Shown here piece after piece: positions 1 to 8,114 of a DNA stretch of 64,000 nucleotides; position 1 is the stretch's first letter; every line of letters begins with the position of its first letter. A program made the translations under genes and the position numbers. This DNA is from Jannaschia marina (GTDB lineage: Bacteria > Pseudomonadota > Alphaproteobacteria > Rhodobacterales > Rhodobacteraceae). The notes under the pieces were generated by a model. It had not been told where the DNA came from, searched no databases, and saw only the letters and a list, made by a program, of their open reading frames with translations. The stretch is from the NCBI RefSeq assembly GCF_013404595.1, contig NZ_JABVAX010000002.1, positions 62,001 through 126,000 on the forward strand. Reading direction: 5' to 3'.

Positions 1-633
1 CAGTTCGAACATGCGCGCGGTGAGGAGTTCGGGCTGCGACAGCGTGTCGGAGACGGCGTCGAGAAAGGCCGCCTCGTCCCAGCCATCGCCGGCGAGGGAA
101 TGGCGCAGCACGCTCTGGCCGGTGATCGTCGCGAAGAGTTCTCCGGTCATCACGGTGCGGAAGCTCACGATCTCGCCCGCCGAGAGATGCGCCCATTTGG
201 TGTGCGTCCCGGGCAGGCAGGCGACGCCCTCGAAATCGTCGAGGGAGGTGACGATACCGGCGATCTGGGTTTCTTCGCCGCGCATCACGTCGGGATGCGG
301 GTCGAGTTGGCGAACGCCCGGCACGATGGAGACGCGCAGGCGCGGATCGCGGGTCTCGACGCGGGTGAGGTCACCGTCGACGGCGGCGCAGGGCACGGTG
401 CGATAGGTGGCCTCGGCCCAGCCCTGCCGCGCGCCGACCATGCCGCAGGCCAGGATCTCGGTCGGCCCGTCGATCCAGTCGCCGGCGAGGTCCAGCAGCG
501 TCGGTTCGAACGCATCCGGGTCGAGGGTGTTCATGCCGCGATCGCTCTCGCGCGTCTCGCGGGGGCGACCCCCCTCCATGCGGGTGATGCGGAGCGCGGT
601 GGTGCCCCAGTCGACGGCGATCCAGTCTGCCAT
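1..633 (-). CDS. dgoK: 2-dehydro-3-deoxygalactonokinase (partial, C-terminus off the window)
   Basis: Phosphorylates 2-keto-3-deoxygalactonate in the cytoplasm, a step of the De Ley-Doudoroff route for galactose. The 211 visible codons start MADWIAVDWGTTALR, the sugar-kinase phosphate-binding opening of the DgoK family, and continue with PGTHTKWAHL, a stretch typical of this kinase. The start is the ATG at 633; the gene runs off the left edge so the C-terminal third is missing. It ends one base from the SDR gene upstream and so is the distal gene of the alpha-galactoside operon. Neighbouring alpha-galactosidase and sugar ABC transporter support the galactose assignment. Family identity is strong; substrate follows from family and context. 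Confidence 0.88.
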   Translation of the reverse strand, partial: MADWIAVDWGTTALRITRMEGGRPRETRESDRGMNTLDPDAFEPTLLDLAGDWIDGPTEILACGMVGARQGWAEATYRTVPCAAVDGDLTRVETRDPRLRVSIVPGVRQLDPHPDVMRGEETQIAGIVTSLDDFEGVACLPGTHTKWAHLSAGEIVSFRTVMTGELFATITGQSVLRHSLAGDGWDEAAFLDAVSDTLSQPELLTARMFEL

Positions 634-634
634 G

Positions 635-1405
635 TCAGCCTGTTACCACGACGCCGCCATCCACGACCATGGCCTGCCCCGTCATCATGCGGGAGGCTTC
701 GGACGACAGGAAGAGCGTGGGGTTCACGATGTCTTCGGGCGCGAGATGGTCCTTCAGGCAGGCCCGGTCGAGATGGGCGGCGAGGCTCTCGGGGTCGGCC
801 CATTGGTCGAGCTGCTTTTGCGTCAGAACCCAGCCGGGGGCCAGCGCATTGACGCGGATGCGGTCGGGCCCGAACTCCCGCGCGAGGCTGCGGGTCATGC
901 CGTTGATGCCGGAATTGGAGGTCGTGTAGATCGGATAGCCCGCGTTTCCCATCATGTAGCTGATGGACGAGAAGTTGACGATGTGACCGGAGCCGGCCGT
1001 CTTCATGCCCCGTATCGCGTGCTGGCAGGCGAAGAAATAGGCCTTGAGGTTGATCGCGGTCGACCAGTCCCAGAAGTCCTCGTCGACGTCCAGTGTGCCA
1101 TGGCGCTTGTCGTTGGCGGCGTTGTTGATGAGCCGCGTGACCGTCCCGTGGGCCTCCGCCGCGGCGTCGATCGCGCCGCGCAGGCTGTCGAGGTCGGTGA
1201 TGTCACCCTGTATGAAGAGTGGGCGATTGCCCGTCTCGCCCGCCATCCGGTCCACGAAGTCGGAGGCATCCGAGCGGCCGATGAAGGCCACCTTCGCGCC
1301 CTGACGCAGGAAGCCCTCGGTCAGGTTCGCTCCGATCCCCGAGCCGCCGCCGGTGATGAAGACGGAGGCCCCGTCGAGGTCGGGATAGGTCGCTGTCTGG
1401 GTCAT
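635..1405 (-). CDS. SDR oxidoreductase, probable sugar (galactose-type) dehydrogenase with altered catalytic Lys
   Basis: Short-chain dehydrogenase of 256 residues with the NAD-binding TGGGSGIG at 18-25, NNAAND near 94-99, Asn119, Ser147 and Tyr160. The usual YxxxK is YTTSN here: residue 164 is Asn (codon AAT) where classical SDRs carry the catalytic Lys. It resembles sugar 1-dehydrogenases of the Caulobacter XylB type. Placed between alpha-galactosidase and dgoK, it would be expected to oxidise galactose to galactonolactone, the first step before the keto-deoxy-galactonate steps; this substrate is inferred. The Lys to Asn change could mean a changed mechanism, a non-enzymatic role, or a subfamily trait. 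Confidence 0.8.
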   Translation of the reverse strand: MTQTATYPDLDGASVFITGGGSGIGANLTEGFLRQGAKVAFIGRSDASDFVDRMAGETGNRPLFIQGDITDLDSLRGAIDAAAEAHGTVTRLINNAANDKRHGTLDVDEDFWDWSTAINLKAYFFACQHAIRGMKTAGSGHIVNFSSISYMMGNAGYPIYTTSNSGINGMTRSLAREFGPDRIRVNALAPGWVLTQKQLDQWADPESLAAHLDRACLKDHLAPEDIVNPTLFLSSEASRMMTGQAMVVDGGVVVTG

Positions 1406-1447
1406 CTTGTTGTCCCTTCGAAATTCGGGGTTTCGGTGCGGCGGCCG

Positions 1448-3628
1448 TCAGAGCCGATGGCCCTCGATCACCCACATCGTATCCGGGAAGTGCCAGGGCA
1501 GGGTCAGACCGTGGTGCATCAGCCATGTCCCCGAGACCTCGATCGGCCCCTCCTTCAGAATCGGATGGCCACGCGAGAGAGCGGGAGCGTTGTTACGGTT
1601 GATGAGTTCGACGCGGTAGCGGGCCGCGGGGTCGAGAGACGTGAGGCGCAGCGGTCTGGGCGCGATCTGGGCGGAGGTGGCCCCCTTCCCGGCGAAGACG
1701 ACGAAGCGGTGCCCGTCACGCGGCATCTGTTGTTCGGCCATGATCGCCGGATCGCTCGCGTCGAGGCGCAGGATGTCGGCGTGCTGCATCCAGTCGCGGT
1801 TGCGCTTCCACCACGACGTCACCTCCGACAGGACGGCGGCCTCGTGCGCGTTCAACTCGCGCGGGTCCATCTCGAAGCCCATGTGGCGCTGCGCGGCGAC
1901 CCAGGCGCGGAAGCTGATGTCGAACATCCGCCCCGACGTGTGGCAGCGCCTCGGCCCGACGTGACTGCCTGCGACGGCGAGCGGCAGGAAGAGTGCCGCG
2001 TCGTGCTGGATCCGCAGCCGCTCGAGCGCGTCGTTCGAATCCGACAGCCAGACGCGCTGCGTCCGCTTCATGATGCCGAAGTCGATGCGCCCGCCGCCCG
2101 AGGCGCAGCTCTCGATCTCGACGTTTGGAAAATCGGTGCGCAGCCGGTCGATCAGCGCGTAGGAGCCGCGGGTCTGGTCGGCGTCGGGCATCGGCAGGAC
2201 GCGGTTGTGGTCCCATTTGACGTAGTCGATCTCGTGCCGCGATAGGATCGCGGCCATGCGGTCGTAGATGAAATCCCGCACCTCGGGCAGGGCCATGTTC
2301 ATGGCCTTCTGCTGCCGGCCGAGGGTCTGATCCTCGGCCCCGAGGGCCCAGTCGGGGTGGGCCCGGTGGATGTCGCTGTCGGGGTTTATCATCTCGGGCT
2401 CGAACCAGATGCCGAAGGTCATCCCCTCTGCATGGACATGGTCGATCAATGGCCCGAGGCCGTCGGGATACTTGCGCGGGTCGACCTCCCAGTCCGAGAG
2501 CGAGCGGGTGTCGTCGTCGCGGTTGCCGAACCAGCCGTCGTCGAGCACGAACCGCTCCGCCCCGAGTTTCGCGGCGCGGCTGGCGATGTCCTTCAGGACG
2601 GGTAGCTTGTGGTCGAAGTAGACCGCCTCCCAGCAGTTGTAGTGCACGGGCCGCGGCACGCCCGGTTTGGTCCAGGTGACGATCCGGTCGCGCAGGTGGC
2701 GCTGGAAACTGGCGGCGCAGCCGTTCAGGCCGGTCTGCGAATAGGTGACGTAGAGGCTCGCGCTCTCGAAGCGGGTGTCGGCGTTCGTCTCCATCCGCGC
2801 GGCATGGCCCCACTGGATCTGGCGACGGCCATCGGGCAGCTCCTCGGCGATCATGCGGTGCCCGCCCGACCAGCCGTAGTGGAACCCATAGGCTTCGCCC
2901 TGCGTGTTCGTCGCGCCGATGCAGGGGATCAGGAGACCCGGGAAATGCTCGTGCCCCGTGCGCCCGGTCCGGTTCTCGCGATAGCGGATGCCGGGTGACC
3001 ACGCGGTTCGGTTGAGCTGGAACTCGCCGCACCAGCGACCCGAGACGTCGATCATCTCCTCCGACTGCTGCGGCGCGGGCAGGACCGGGCCGGCGAGCCA
3101 ATGCAGGTGAACGGGCCGCGTGGCTTCGAGGATCGTCTTGGCGGTGATGATCCGGGTCTCGATGTCGCGCTGGAAGCGGAAGGTCAGCGTCAGGCCGTTC
3201 GCCTCGTCGGAATAGACGAGGTCGAGGTCGCCGTCGGCGCTGTCGTCGCGCAGGAAGGCGAACTTCGGCAGAAGCGGCGAGCCGTCGGTGTCGCGCAGGA
3301 TGAGGCCCGGCTGCCCGGGGAAGGAGCGCGACGCCTCGGGGCAGAGGCTGAGGTCGGGGTTCGCGTCGAGCATGCCGCCGGTGACGTCGATGGCGTGGGC
3401 GCGGGCGAGCGTCTCGAGGTCTTCGTCCGCCGGCAGCGGTGCGCCCCAGTAGACGACCTGGGGCAGGCAGTGGCCGCGCGCGGCGAGCACCATCGTCTGC
3501 CGCGGGCCGTTCGCGCCATCGTGGTCGTCGATACGCCAGGTCTTGATCGGGGCATCGAGGCGTTCGCCGGTCGCCCCAACGGGGAGGGCCGACGCGATGG
3601 TCGCGTCGGCGGGAGTTGCGTCAGACAT
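1448..3628 (-). CDS. Alpha-galactosidase, glycoside hydrolase family 36
   Basis: Hydrolyses terminal alpha-1,6-galactosyl residues of melibiose and raffinose-type sugars. At 726 residues it has the normal length for bacterial GH36. The nucleophile is Asp473 in YVKWDHNR, the acid/base Asp lies in SDSNDA near 530, and LDDGWFG (362-368) and ESCASGGGR (505-513) are family signatures. There is no signal peptide, so it should act on sugar already taken up by the adjacent ABC transporter. The start is ATG 3628. It lies 28 bases downstream of the inner-membrane permease gene and upstream of the SDR, in the order uptake, hydrolysis, oxidation, phosphorylation. Confidence 0.93.
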   Translation of the reverse strand: MSDATPADATIASALPVGATGERLDAPIKTWRIDDHDGANGPRQTMVLAARGHCLPQVVYWGAPLPADEDLETLARAHAIDVTGGMLDANPDLSLCPEASRSFPGQPGLILRDTDGSPLLPKFAFLRDDSADGDLDLVYSDEANGLTLTFRFQRDIETRIITAKTILEATRPVHLHWLAGPVLPAPQQSEEMIDVSGRWCGEFQLNRTAWSPGIRYRENRTGRTGHEHFPGLLIPCIGATNTQGEAYGFHYGWSGGHRMIAEELPDGRRQIQWGHAARMETNADTRFESASLYVTYSQTGLNGCAASFQRHLRDRIVTWTKPGVPRPVHYNCWEAVYFDHKLPVLKDIASRAAKLGAERFVLDDGWFGNRDDDTRSLSDWEVDPRKYPDGLGPLIDHVHAEGMTFGIWFEPEMINPDSDIHRAHPDWALGAEDQTLGRQQKAMNMALPEVRDFIYDRMAAILSRHEIDYVKWDHNRVLPMPDADQTRGSYALIDRLRTDFPNVEIESCASGGGRIDFGIMKRTQRVWLSDSNDALERLRIQHDAALFLPLAVAGSHVGPRRCHTSGRMFDISFRAWVAAQRHMGFEMDPRELNAHEAAVLSEVTSWWKRNRDWMQHADILRLDASDPAIMAEQQMPRDGHRFVVFAGKGATSAQIAPRPLRLTSLDPAARYRVELINRNNAPALSRGHPILKEGPIEVSGTWLMHHGLTLPWHFPDTMWVIEGHRL

Positions 3629-3656
3629 GAGGTGTCTCGTGTCGGTGTGTGGTTGC

Positions 3657-4505
3657 TTACTTTACGGCGCCCAGCGTGAGGCCCGCGATGAAGTGTTTCT
3701 GCATCAGGAAGAACATGGCGACCGGCGGCAGGGCCGCGACGATCGAACCCGCGCTCATCAGATGATAGGCGGCCCGGTACTCGGAATTGAACTGCGTGAT
3801 GCCCGCGGTCACCGGCTGCGAGTCCGGTCCCTGAGTCAGGACGATGGCCCAGAAGTAGTCGTTCCAGATGAAGGTGAAGATCAGCACCGCGAGGGCGGCG
3901 ATGGCCGGCTTCATCAGCGGGATGACGACATACAAGAAGATGCGCCATTCGCTCACGCCCTCGACCCGCGCCGCCTCGATCAGCGGGAAGGGCAGGGCGC
4001 GGATGAAGTTGCGCATGAAGAGCGTGCAGAAGCCGGTCTGGAAGGCGATATGGAAGAGGATCAGCCCTCGCTTGGTGTCATAGAGGTTCAGATCGAGCGT
4101 CAGGTCGCGCACGGGCACCATCAGGATCTGGAAGGGCACGAAATTGCCCGCGATGAACATGAAGAAGATCAGCAGGTTGCCGCGGAACTTGTAGACCCCG
4201 AGCGCGAAGCCCGTCATGCACGAGAGCGCCACCGTTCCGATCACCGTGGGGACTGTGATGAGGAGCGAGTTGAGCAGGTACCGCGGCATGTCGCTTTCGA
4301 AGAAGACCTTGCCGTAGTTGTTGAACATCTCGAACGAACCGGGGATGCCCCAGTAGTTGCCGTTGGTGAAGTCGCTGTCAGGCTTGATCGAGAAGATCAT
4401 GACCGCGATCAGCGGCAGGAGCCAGGCGATGAGCGCGACGGGCAAAAGCGTCTGGTAGCCGATCTGCCACGCGCGGGAGGATTTCTCGATGGGGGTGGGA
4501 AACAT
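3657..4505 (-). CDS. Sugar ABC transporter permease, MalG/UgpE type
   Basis: Inner-membrane permease of a carbohydrate ABC importer (CUT1 family), 282 residues with six predicted membrane segments. The EAA loop that docks the ATPase is visible as EAARVEGVSEWRIF about residues 184-197. It pairs with the MalF-type permease encoded just upstream, the binding protein and the ATPase at 8115. It begins at ATG 4505, three bases after the stop of the YjbR gene, so translation is probably coupled. Substrate is inferred to be an alpha-galactoside from the neighbouring GH36 enzyme. Confidence 0.92.
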   Translation of the reverse strand: MFPTPIEKSSRAWQIGYQTLLPVALIAWLLPLIAVMIFSIKPDSDFTNGNYWGIPGSFEMFNNYGKVFFESDMPRYLLNSLLITVPTVIGTVALSCMTGFALGVYKFRGNLLIFFMFIAGNFVPFQILMVPVRDLTLDLNLYDTKRGLILFHIAFQTGFCTLFMRNFIRALPFPLIEAARVEGVSEWRIFLYVVIPLMKPAIAALAVLIFTFIWNDYFWAIVLTQGPDSQPVTAGITQFNSEYRAAYHLMSAGSIVAALPPVAMFFLMQKHFIAGLTLGAVK

Positions 4506-4508
4506 GTC

Positions 4509-4859
4509 TCAGGCCTCCAGATCGCGACGGGTGGCGGCGGGCAGGCTCGCCCGGATGATGTCGTAGCTGACGCGGATGCGGTGGTCGGCTTCCTCGGCGT
4601 CGGTCGTCTCGTAGGGCAGGCGGACCCACGAGCGGTGGAAGTACCGGGCCTTCCGCGCGGCCCCCGCGTCGATGAGCATCGCGGCGGTCTCGACGTCGGG
4701 GCACTTCACGGAGACACCGTCTTCGCTGCCCCCCGCGTCGCCACCGGCCATGCAGGCGAACATCTTGCCGCCGACCTTCCAGCTGTCGAGTTCGCCCGGC
4801 CCGGTGGGCGTGGCCTCCGGAAGGGCCGCGCAGATTTTGTCGACGTCGGCGCGCGTCAT
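4509..4859 (-). CDS. MmcQ/YjbR family protein inside the transporter operon
   Basis: A 116-residue protein of the MmcQ/YjbR (DUF419) family, whose fold resembles DNA-binding CyaY-like proteins and whose function is not firmly known. Family marks are the N-terminal ICAALPEATP stretch, the WKVGGKMFA strand, and the C-terminal segment from residue 75 (YFHRSW) to VSYDIIRASLP. The start codon shares one base with the permease stop (TGATG at 4857-4861), which fixes the start at 4859. It is unusual to find it between the two permease genes of a sugar importer; nothing in the sequence tells whether it serves transport or is a passenger. Confidence 0.85.
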   Translation of the reverse strand: MTRADVDKICAALPEATPTGPGELDSWKVGGKMFACMAGGDAGGSEDGVSVKCPDVETAAMLIDAGAARKARYFHRSWVRLPYETTDAEEADHRIRVSYDIIRASLPAATRRDLEA

Positions 4860-5809
4860 CACCGCGCCCCCCGCTCGTCGCGCCACATCGAGTAGAGGAA
4901 GTAGGCGATGAAGAAGAGCATGATGACGAAAAGGACAACCGCGATGGCCGCGCCGTAGCCCATGCGGAAGCCGAACTCGGCGAGGGCCTTTTCGTACATG
5001 TAGAACGACAGCACCCGGGTCGAGCCGAAGGGCCCGCCGTTCGTCATGATCGAGATGAGGTCGAAGGACCGCAGCGCACCGATGATGGTGACGACGAAGG
5101 CGATGAAGGTCGCGGGCTTGAGCTGCGGGATGATGATGTACCACAGCATCTTCCACTTCTTCGCCCCGTCGAGCCGCGCCGCCTCGATCTGCTCCGGGTC
5201 CACGGCGTTGAGGCCGGTGAGATAGAGGATCATGCAATAGGCCGTCTGCGGCCAGAGCCCGGCGGCGATGATGCCGTAGGTCGCCATATCCGGATCGCCC
5301 AGGATGTTGACGGGTCCGAGCCCCACGAGCCCGATCACCGCGTTCAGAAGGCCCTCCGACGGCAGGTAGAACCAGGAAAACACGAGGCCGACGACGACCT
5401 GGCTGATGACGAAGGGGAAGAAGAAGAGCGACTTGTAGAGCCGGATCCCCGTCACCGTCTGGTTGAGGAAGAGCGCGATGAAGAGACCGAGCGGAATGGC
5501 CAGCAGATAGAGCAGCAGCCACTTGATGTTGTTGACGAGGCTGATCTCGAAGTTCCGGTCGGTCGCCAGCTCCTGGTAGTTGCCGAGCCCGATGAACTGA
5601 CCCTGTTCGGTCAGATCGCCGAGGCCGTCCCAGCGGTAGAAGCTGACCTGGAAGGACTGGAAGATCGGGATGACGACATAGGCCGCGAAGAACAGGATTC
5701 CCGGCAGCAGGAAGAGCCAGGGCGTGATCGCGATCTCGTTGCGTTTGTACCAACTCCGCCGGTCCGGCTGCGCCGCGTGGGTCGTGGGGACTGCGGGGGC
5801 GTTGGTCAT
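4859..5809 (-). CDS. Sugar ABC transporter permease, MalF/UgpA type
   Basis: Second inner-membrane permease of the same CUT1 importer, 316 residues, about six membrane segments, with the ATPase-docking EAARLDGAKKWKMLWY loop. The chosen start is ATG 5809 because a strong ribosome site (AGGAGG, read on the minus strand at 5820-5815) lies five bases upstream; a longer in-frame start at 5860 lacks such a site. The N-terminus is a cytoplasmic tail rich in Pro and Ala. It overlaps the YjbR start by one base. Works with the permease at 3657, the binding protein at 5942 and the ATPase at 8115. Confidence 0.92.
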   Translation of the reverse strand: MTNAPAVPTTHAAQPDRRSWYKRNEIAITPWLFLLPGILFFAAYVVIPIFQSFQVSFYRWDGLGDLTEQGQFIGLGNYQELATDRNFEISLVNNIKWLLLYLLAIPLGLFIALFLNQTVTGIRLYKSLFFFPFVISQVVVGLVFSWFYLPSEGLLNAVIGLVGLGPVNILGDPDMATYGIIAAGLWPQTAYCMILYLTGLNAVDPEQIEAARLDGAKKWKMLWYIIIPQLKPATFIAFVVTIIGALRSFDLISIMTNGGPFGSTRVLSFYMYEKALAEFGFRMGYGAAIAVVLFVIMLFFIAYFLYSMWRDERGAR

Positions 5810-5941
5810 GCGAACCTCCTGGTCTCTGGCCGCGCGGGGCGAAGCCGAATTCTGCGGCACATGCGAAAGGCGGGGCCTTGCGGATATGTCGAAGCGAATG
5901 GTGTGGACCCCGCCCGGGTGGGGCAGGGTCCGAAGGTCGGT

Positions 5942-7186
5942 CTACTCGGCGTAGACGCGCTGACGGGTCTGCTCGAGGCGGGCCAGGATGTCCTCGAGGT
6001 TGTCAGGGAACACCATGAACTCCTGCAGGCCTTCCATGCCGGCGGCAGCCATCTCGGCCGGGAAGTCCCGGTCGAAGAATTGTGCGATGCCGCCCGTTGC
6101 GTTCGTCGTCAGCATCTCGAAGCCCTGGTTCAGGAACTCGTCGTCATCGACCGAGGAGGCCGCGTTGACGGGCAGCTGGCCCAGCTTGTCGCCGCCGTTG
6201 ATGTCGGTCTGGACCTCGGCCGAGGTGACGAACTTCAGGAACTCGCGCGCGGCTTCCTTGTTCTGCGCGCCCGACGCGATGTGGAACGTGTCGATCGGCG
6301 CGTCCTCGCCCTGTGGCACGTCCGCGATGGTCGGGAACTGGTAGAAGTCGATCTGCTCGTCCGTCAGCCCAGCCTCGCGCATCGGCGCCACTGCGAAGTT
6401 GCCGATCAGATAGGCCGTTGCGTCGCCGTTCACGACGAAGGGCAGCGCCTCCTGCCAGGAGTAGTTCTGGTGGTCGTCGATGAAGGCACCCATGTCGATC
6501 AGCTTGCGCCAGTTGGCGAAGGCCTCGCGTACGCGCTCGTCGGTCCACTCGACCTCGCCGCGGGCGAGCTCCATGTGGAAGTCGAAGCCGTTGGTCCGCA
6601 TGTTGATGTAGTCGAACCAGCCACCCGCGGTCCAAAGGAACTTGGTGCCGATGGCATAGCACTTGCGACCCGAATCGAGGATCGCCTGACAGTTGGCGAT
6701 CTCCTGCTCGAAGGTTTCCGGCTCCTCGAGGCCCAGCTCGTTGAAGATGTCCTCGCGGTAATAAATGCCCCAGTTGTAGTAGGTATAGGGCACGCCCCAC
6801 TGCTTGTCGTCGATGGTCAGGGCACCCTTCACGGAGTCGAGGCCCTCGATCTCTTCCCAGACATCCGACACGTCCTCGAAGAGACCGGCATTGACGTAGG
6901 GGGTCATCCGGTTGGCGGCGTACCAGTTCACGATATCGGGCGGGTTCGACGACAGCGCGTTGCGGATCTGCGATTTCCAGCCGTCGCGGTCGACGATCTC
7001 GAGCTCGATGTTGAGGTCCGGGTGCATCTCGCCGAACTGCGCGGCAAGGCCTTCCATCACGGCGCGCGGGGCCGGGTTCGACATGTCGGAGATGATCCGC
7101 AGATCGCCCGACAGCGCGTGACCATCGGCGAAGGCCGCTCCGGACATGATGGTGGATGCGGCAAGAGCCGTGAGAATGGATCGCAT
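5942..7186 (-). CDS. Periplasmic sugar-binding protein of the ABC importer
   Basis: Extracellular solute-binding protein family 1, 414 residues. A cleavable signal peptide covers about residues 1-20 (hydrophobic core ALAASTIMSGAAFA), after which the mature protein delivers sugar to the permeases. Tryptophan- and aromatic-rich stretches typical of CUT1 binding proteins are present. GGGAGG lies seven bases upstream of the ATG, a strong site that suits a highly expressed binding protein. It is the first gene of the leftward operon and is followed by a 132-base gap before the permease. The promoter region upstream holds two dyads likely bound by the divergent IclR protein. Confidence 0.92.
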   Translation of the reverse strand: MRSILTALAASTIMSGAAFADGHALSGDLRIISDMSNPAPRAVMEGLAAQFGEMHPDLNIELEIVDRDGWKSQIRNALSSNPPDIVNWYAANRMTPYVNAGLFEDVSDVWEEIEGLDSVKGALTIDDKQWGVPYTYYNWGIYYREDIFNELGLEEPETFEQEIANCQAILDSGRKCYAIGTKFLWTAGGWFDYINMRTNGFDFHMELARGEVEWTDERVREAFANWRKLIDMGAFIDDHQNYSWQEALPFVVNGDATAYLIGNFAVAPMREAGLTDEQIDFYQFPTIADVPQGEDAPIDTFHIASGAQNKEAAREFLKFVTSAEVQTDINGGDKLGQLPVNAASSVDDDEFLNQGFEMLTTNATGGIAQFFDRDFPAEMAAAGMEGLQEFMVFPDNLEDILARLEQTRQRVYAE

Positions 7187-7213
7187 GAATTCCTCCCGAA
7201 TTGCGTCCGCATG

Positions 7214-7251
7214 GTTTCAAATAATGAAACCGAGTTTCTTATATTGAAAAC
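7214..7251. promoter_or_regulatory. Two tandem dyads, probable IclR operator
   Basis: The first dyad is GTTTCA-N5-TGAAAC at 7214-7230, a perfect 6+6 inverted repeat. The second, GTTTC...GAAAAC at 7234-7251, repeats the same half-sites with one extra base. Both sit in the only AT-rich stretch of the 98-base gap between the binding-protein gene and the divergent regulator. IclR-family proteins bind such dyads as tandem dimers and commonly control the divergent operon and themselves. The binding is inferred. Confidence 0.6.
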
Positions 7252-7284
7252 ACTGCGACCATCTGTCTAGGCTGTCAACAGCAT

Positions 7285-8109
7285 ATGAGGCGGGAGGCTC
7301 ATTTGAACGTCCAGCGGGACAGCGGGAGAGATGGGGCGGACGGAACCGTCGGCAAGGCGCTCGAAGTGCTCGATCGGGTCGCCGCTTTCGCACGCCCGGT
7401 GCGCTTCTCCGAACTGCTGGAAACCTCGCCCTTTCCGAAGGCTACGCTCTATCGTCTCGTGCAGACGCTGACCTCGCAGGGGATGCTGCGCTACGATCCC
7501 GAACGCGGCACCTATGCGCCGGGGATGCGCCTCGTGCGGATGGCCCATGCCGCCTGGGCGCAGTCGAGCATCGCGCCGATCGCCCGCCCCCACCTCGATT
7601 CGCTGAGCATGCTTGCCGGCGAGACCGTGCACCTCGCGCAGCTCGACGGCGGGCAGGTGCTCTATGTCGACAAGCGCAATCCGGCGCGCCCGCTGCCGAT
7701 GTATTCCGATGCGGGCAAGGTCGGGCCCGCCTATTGCACGGGCGTCGGCAAGGCCATGCTCGCCTGGCTGCCCGAGCCGACGCTCGATGCCGTTCTCGCG
7801 CAGCAGAGCTGGCACCGGTTCACCGACACCACGCTGACGACGCCCGACGCGATGCGCGCGGAGCTTGCCGCGATCCGCACCGCGGGCCATGCCTTCGACC
7901 GGGAGGAACACGAACCCGGCATCCATTGTATCGCTGTCCCGATCCTGTCTGCCAACGGGCAGGTTCTCGGGGCCGTCTCCGTTACCTCCTCGACCGATCG
8001 CGGCACGCTGGAGGACATGAAACGCCATCTGCCGCATCTGCGGCAGGCGGTCGAACGAATCGCCGGGGACATGCGCGACTGGCGCTTCCCGGACCAACGG
8101 GAGGTATAA
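7285..8109 (+). CDS. IclR-family transcriptional regulator
   Basis: 274 residues: N-terminal winged helix-turn-helix with recognition region SPFPKATLYRLVQTL around 48-62, and a C-terminal IclR effector domain with AGETVHLAQL, GPAYCTGVGKAMLAW and the EHEPGIHCIAVPI stretch. It most likely represses or activates the alpha-galactoside operon that diverges from it, in response to a sugar or sugar acid. The ATG at 7285 has no ribosome site; a TTG at 7303 has GGGAGG five bases upstream and may be the true start, which would remove six residues. Its stop lies five bases before the transport ATPase gene, so the two are co-transcribed. Confidence 0.9.
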   Translation: MRREAHLNVQRDSGRDGADGTVGKALEVLDRVAAFARPVRFSELLETSPFPKATLYRLVQTLTSQGMLRYDPERGTYAPGMRLVRMAHAAWAQSSIAPIARPHLDSLSMLAGETVHLAQLDGGQVLYVDKRNPARPLPMYSDAGKVGPAYCTGVGKAMLAWLPEPTLDAVLAQQSWHRFTDTTLTTPDAMRAELAAIRTAGHAFDREEHEPGIHCIAVPILSANGQVLGAVSVTSSTDRGTLEDMKRHLPHLRQAVERIAGDMRDWRFPDQREV

Positions 8110-8114
8110 TCCAC

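Noticed and set aside
407..2245. An open frame of 612 codons on the plus strand
   Set aside because: Antisense to dgoK, the SDR and the alpha-galactosidase genes; no motif.
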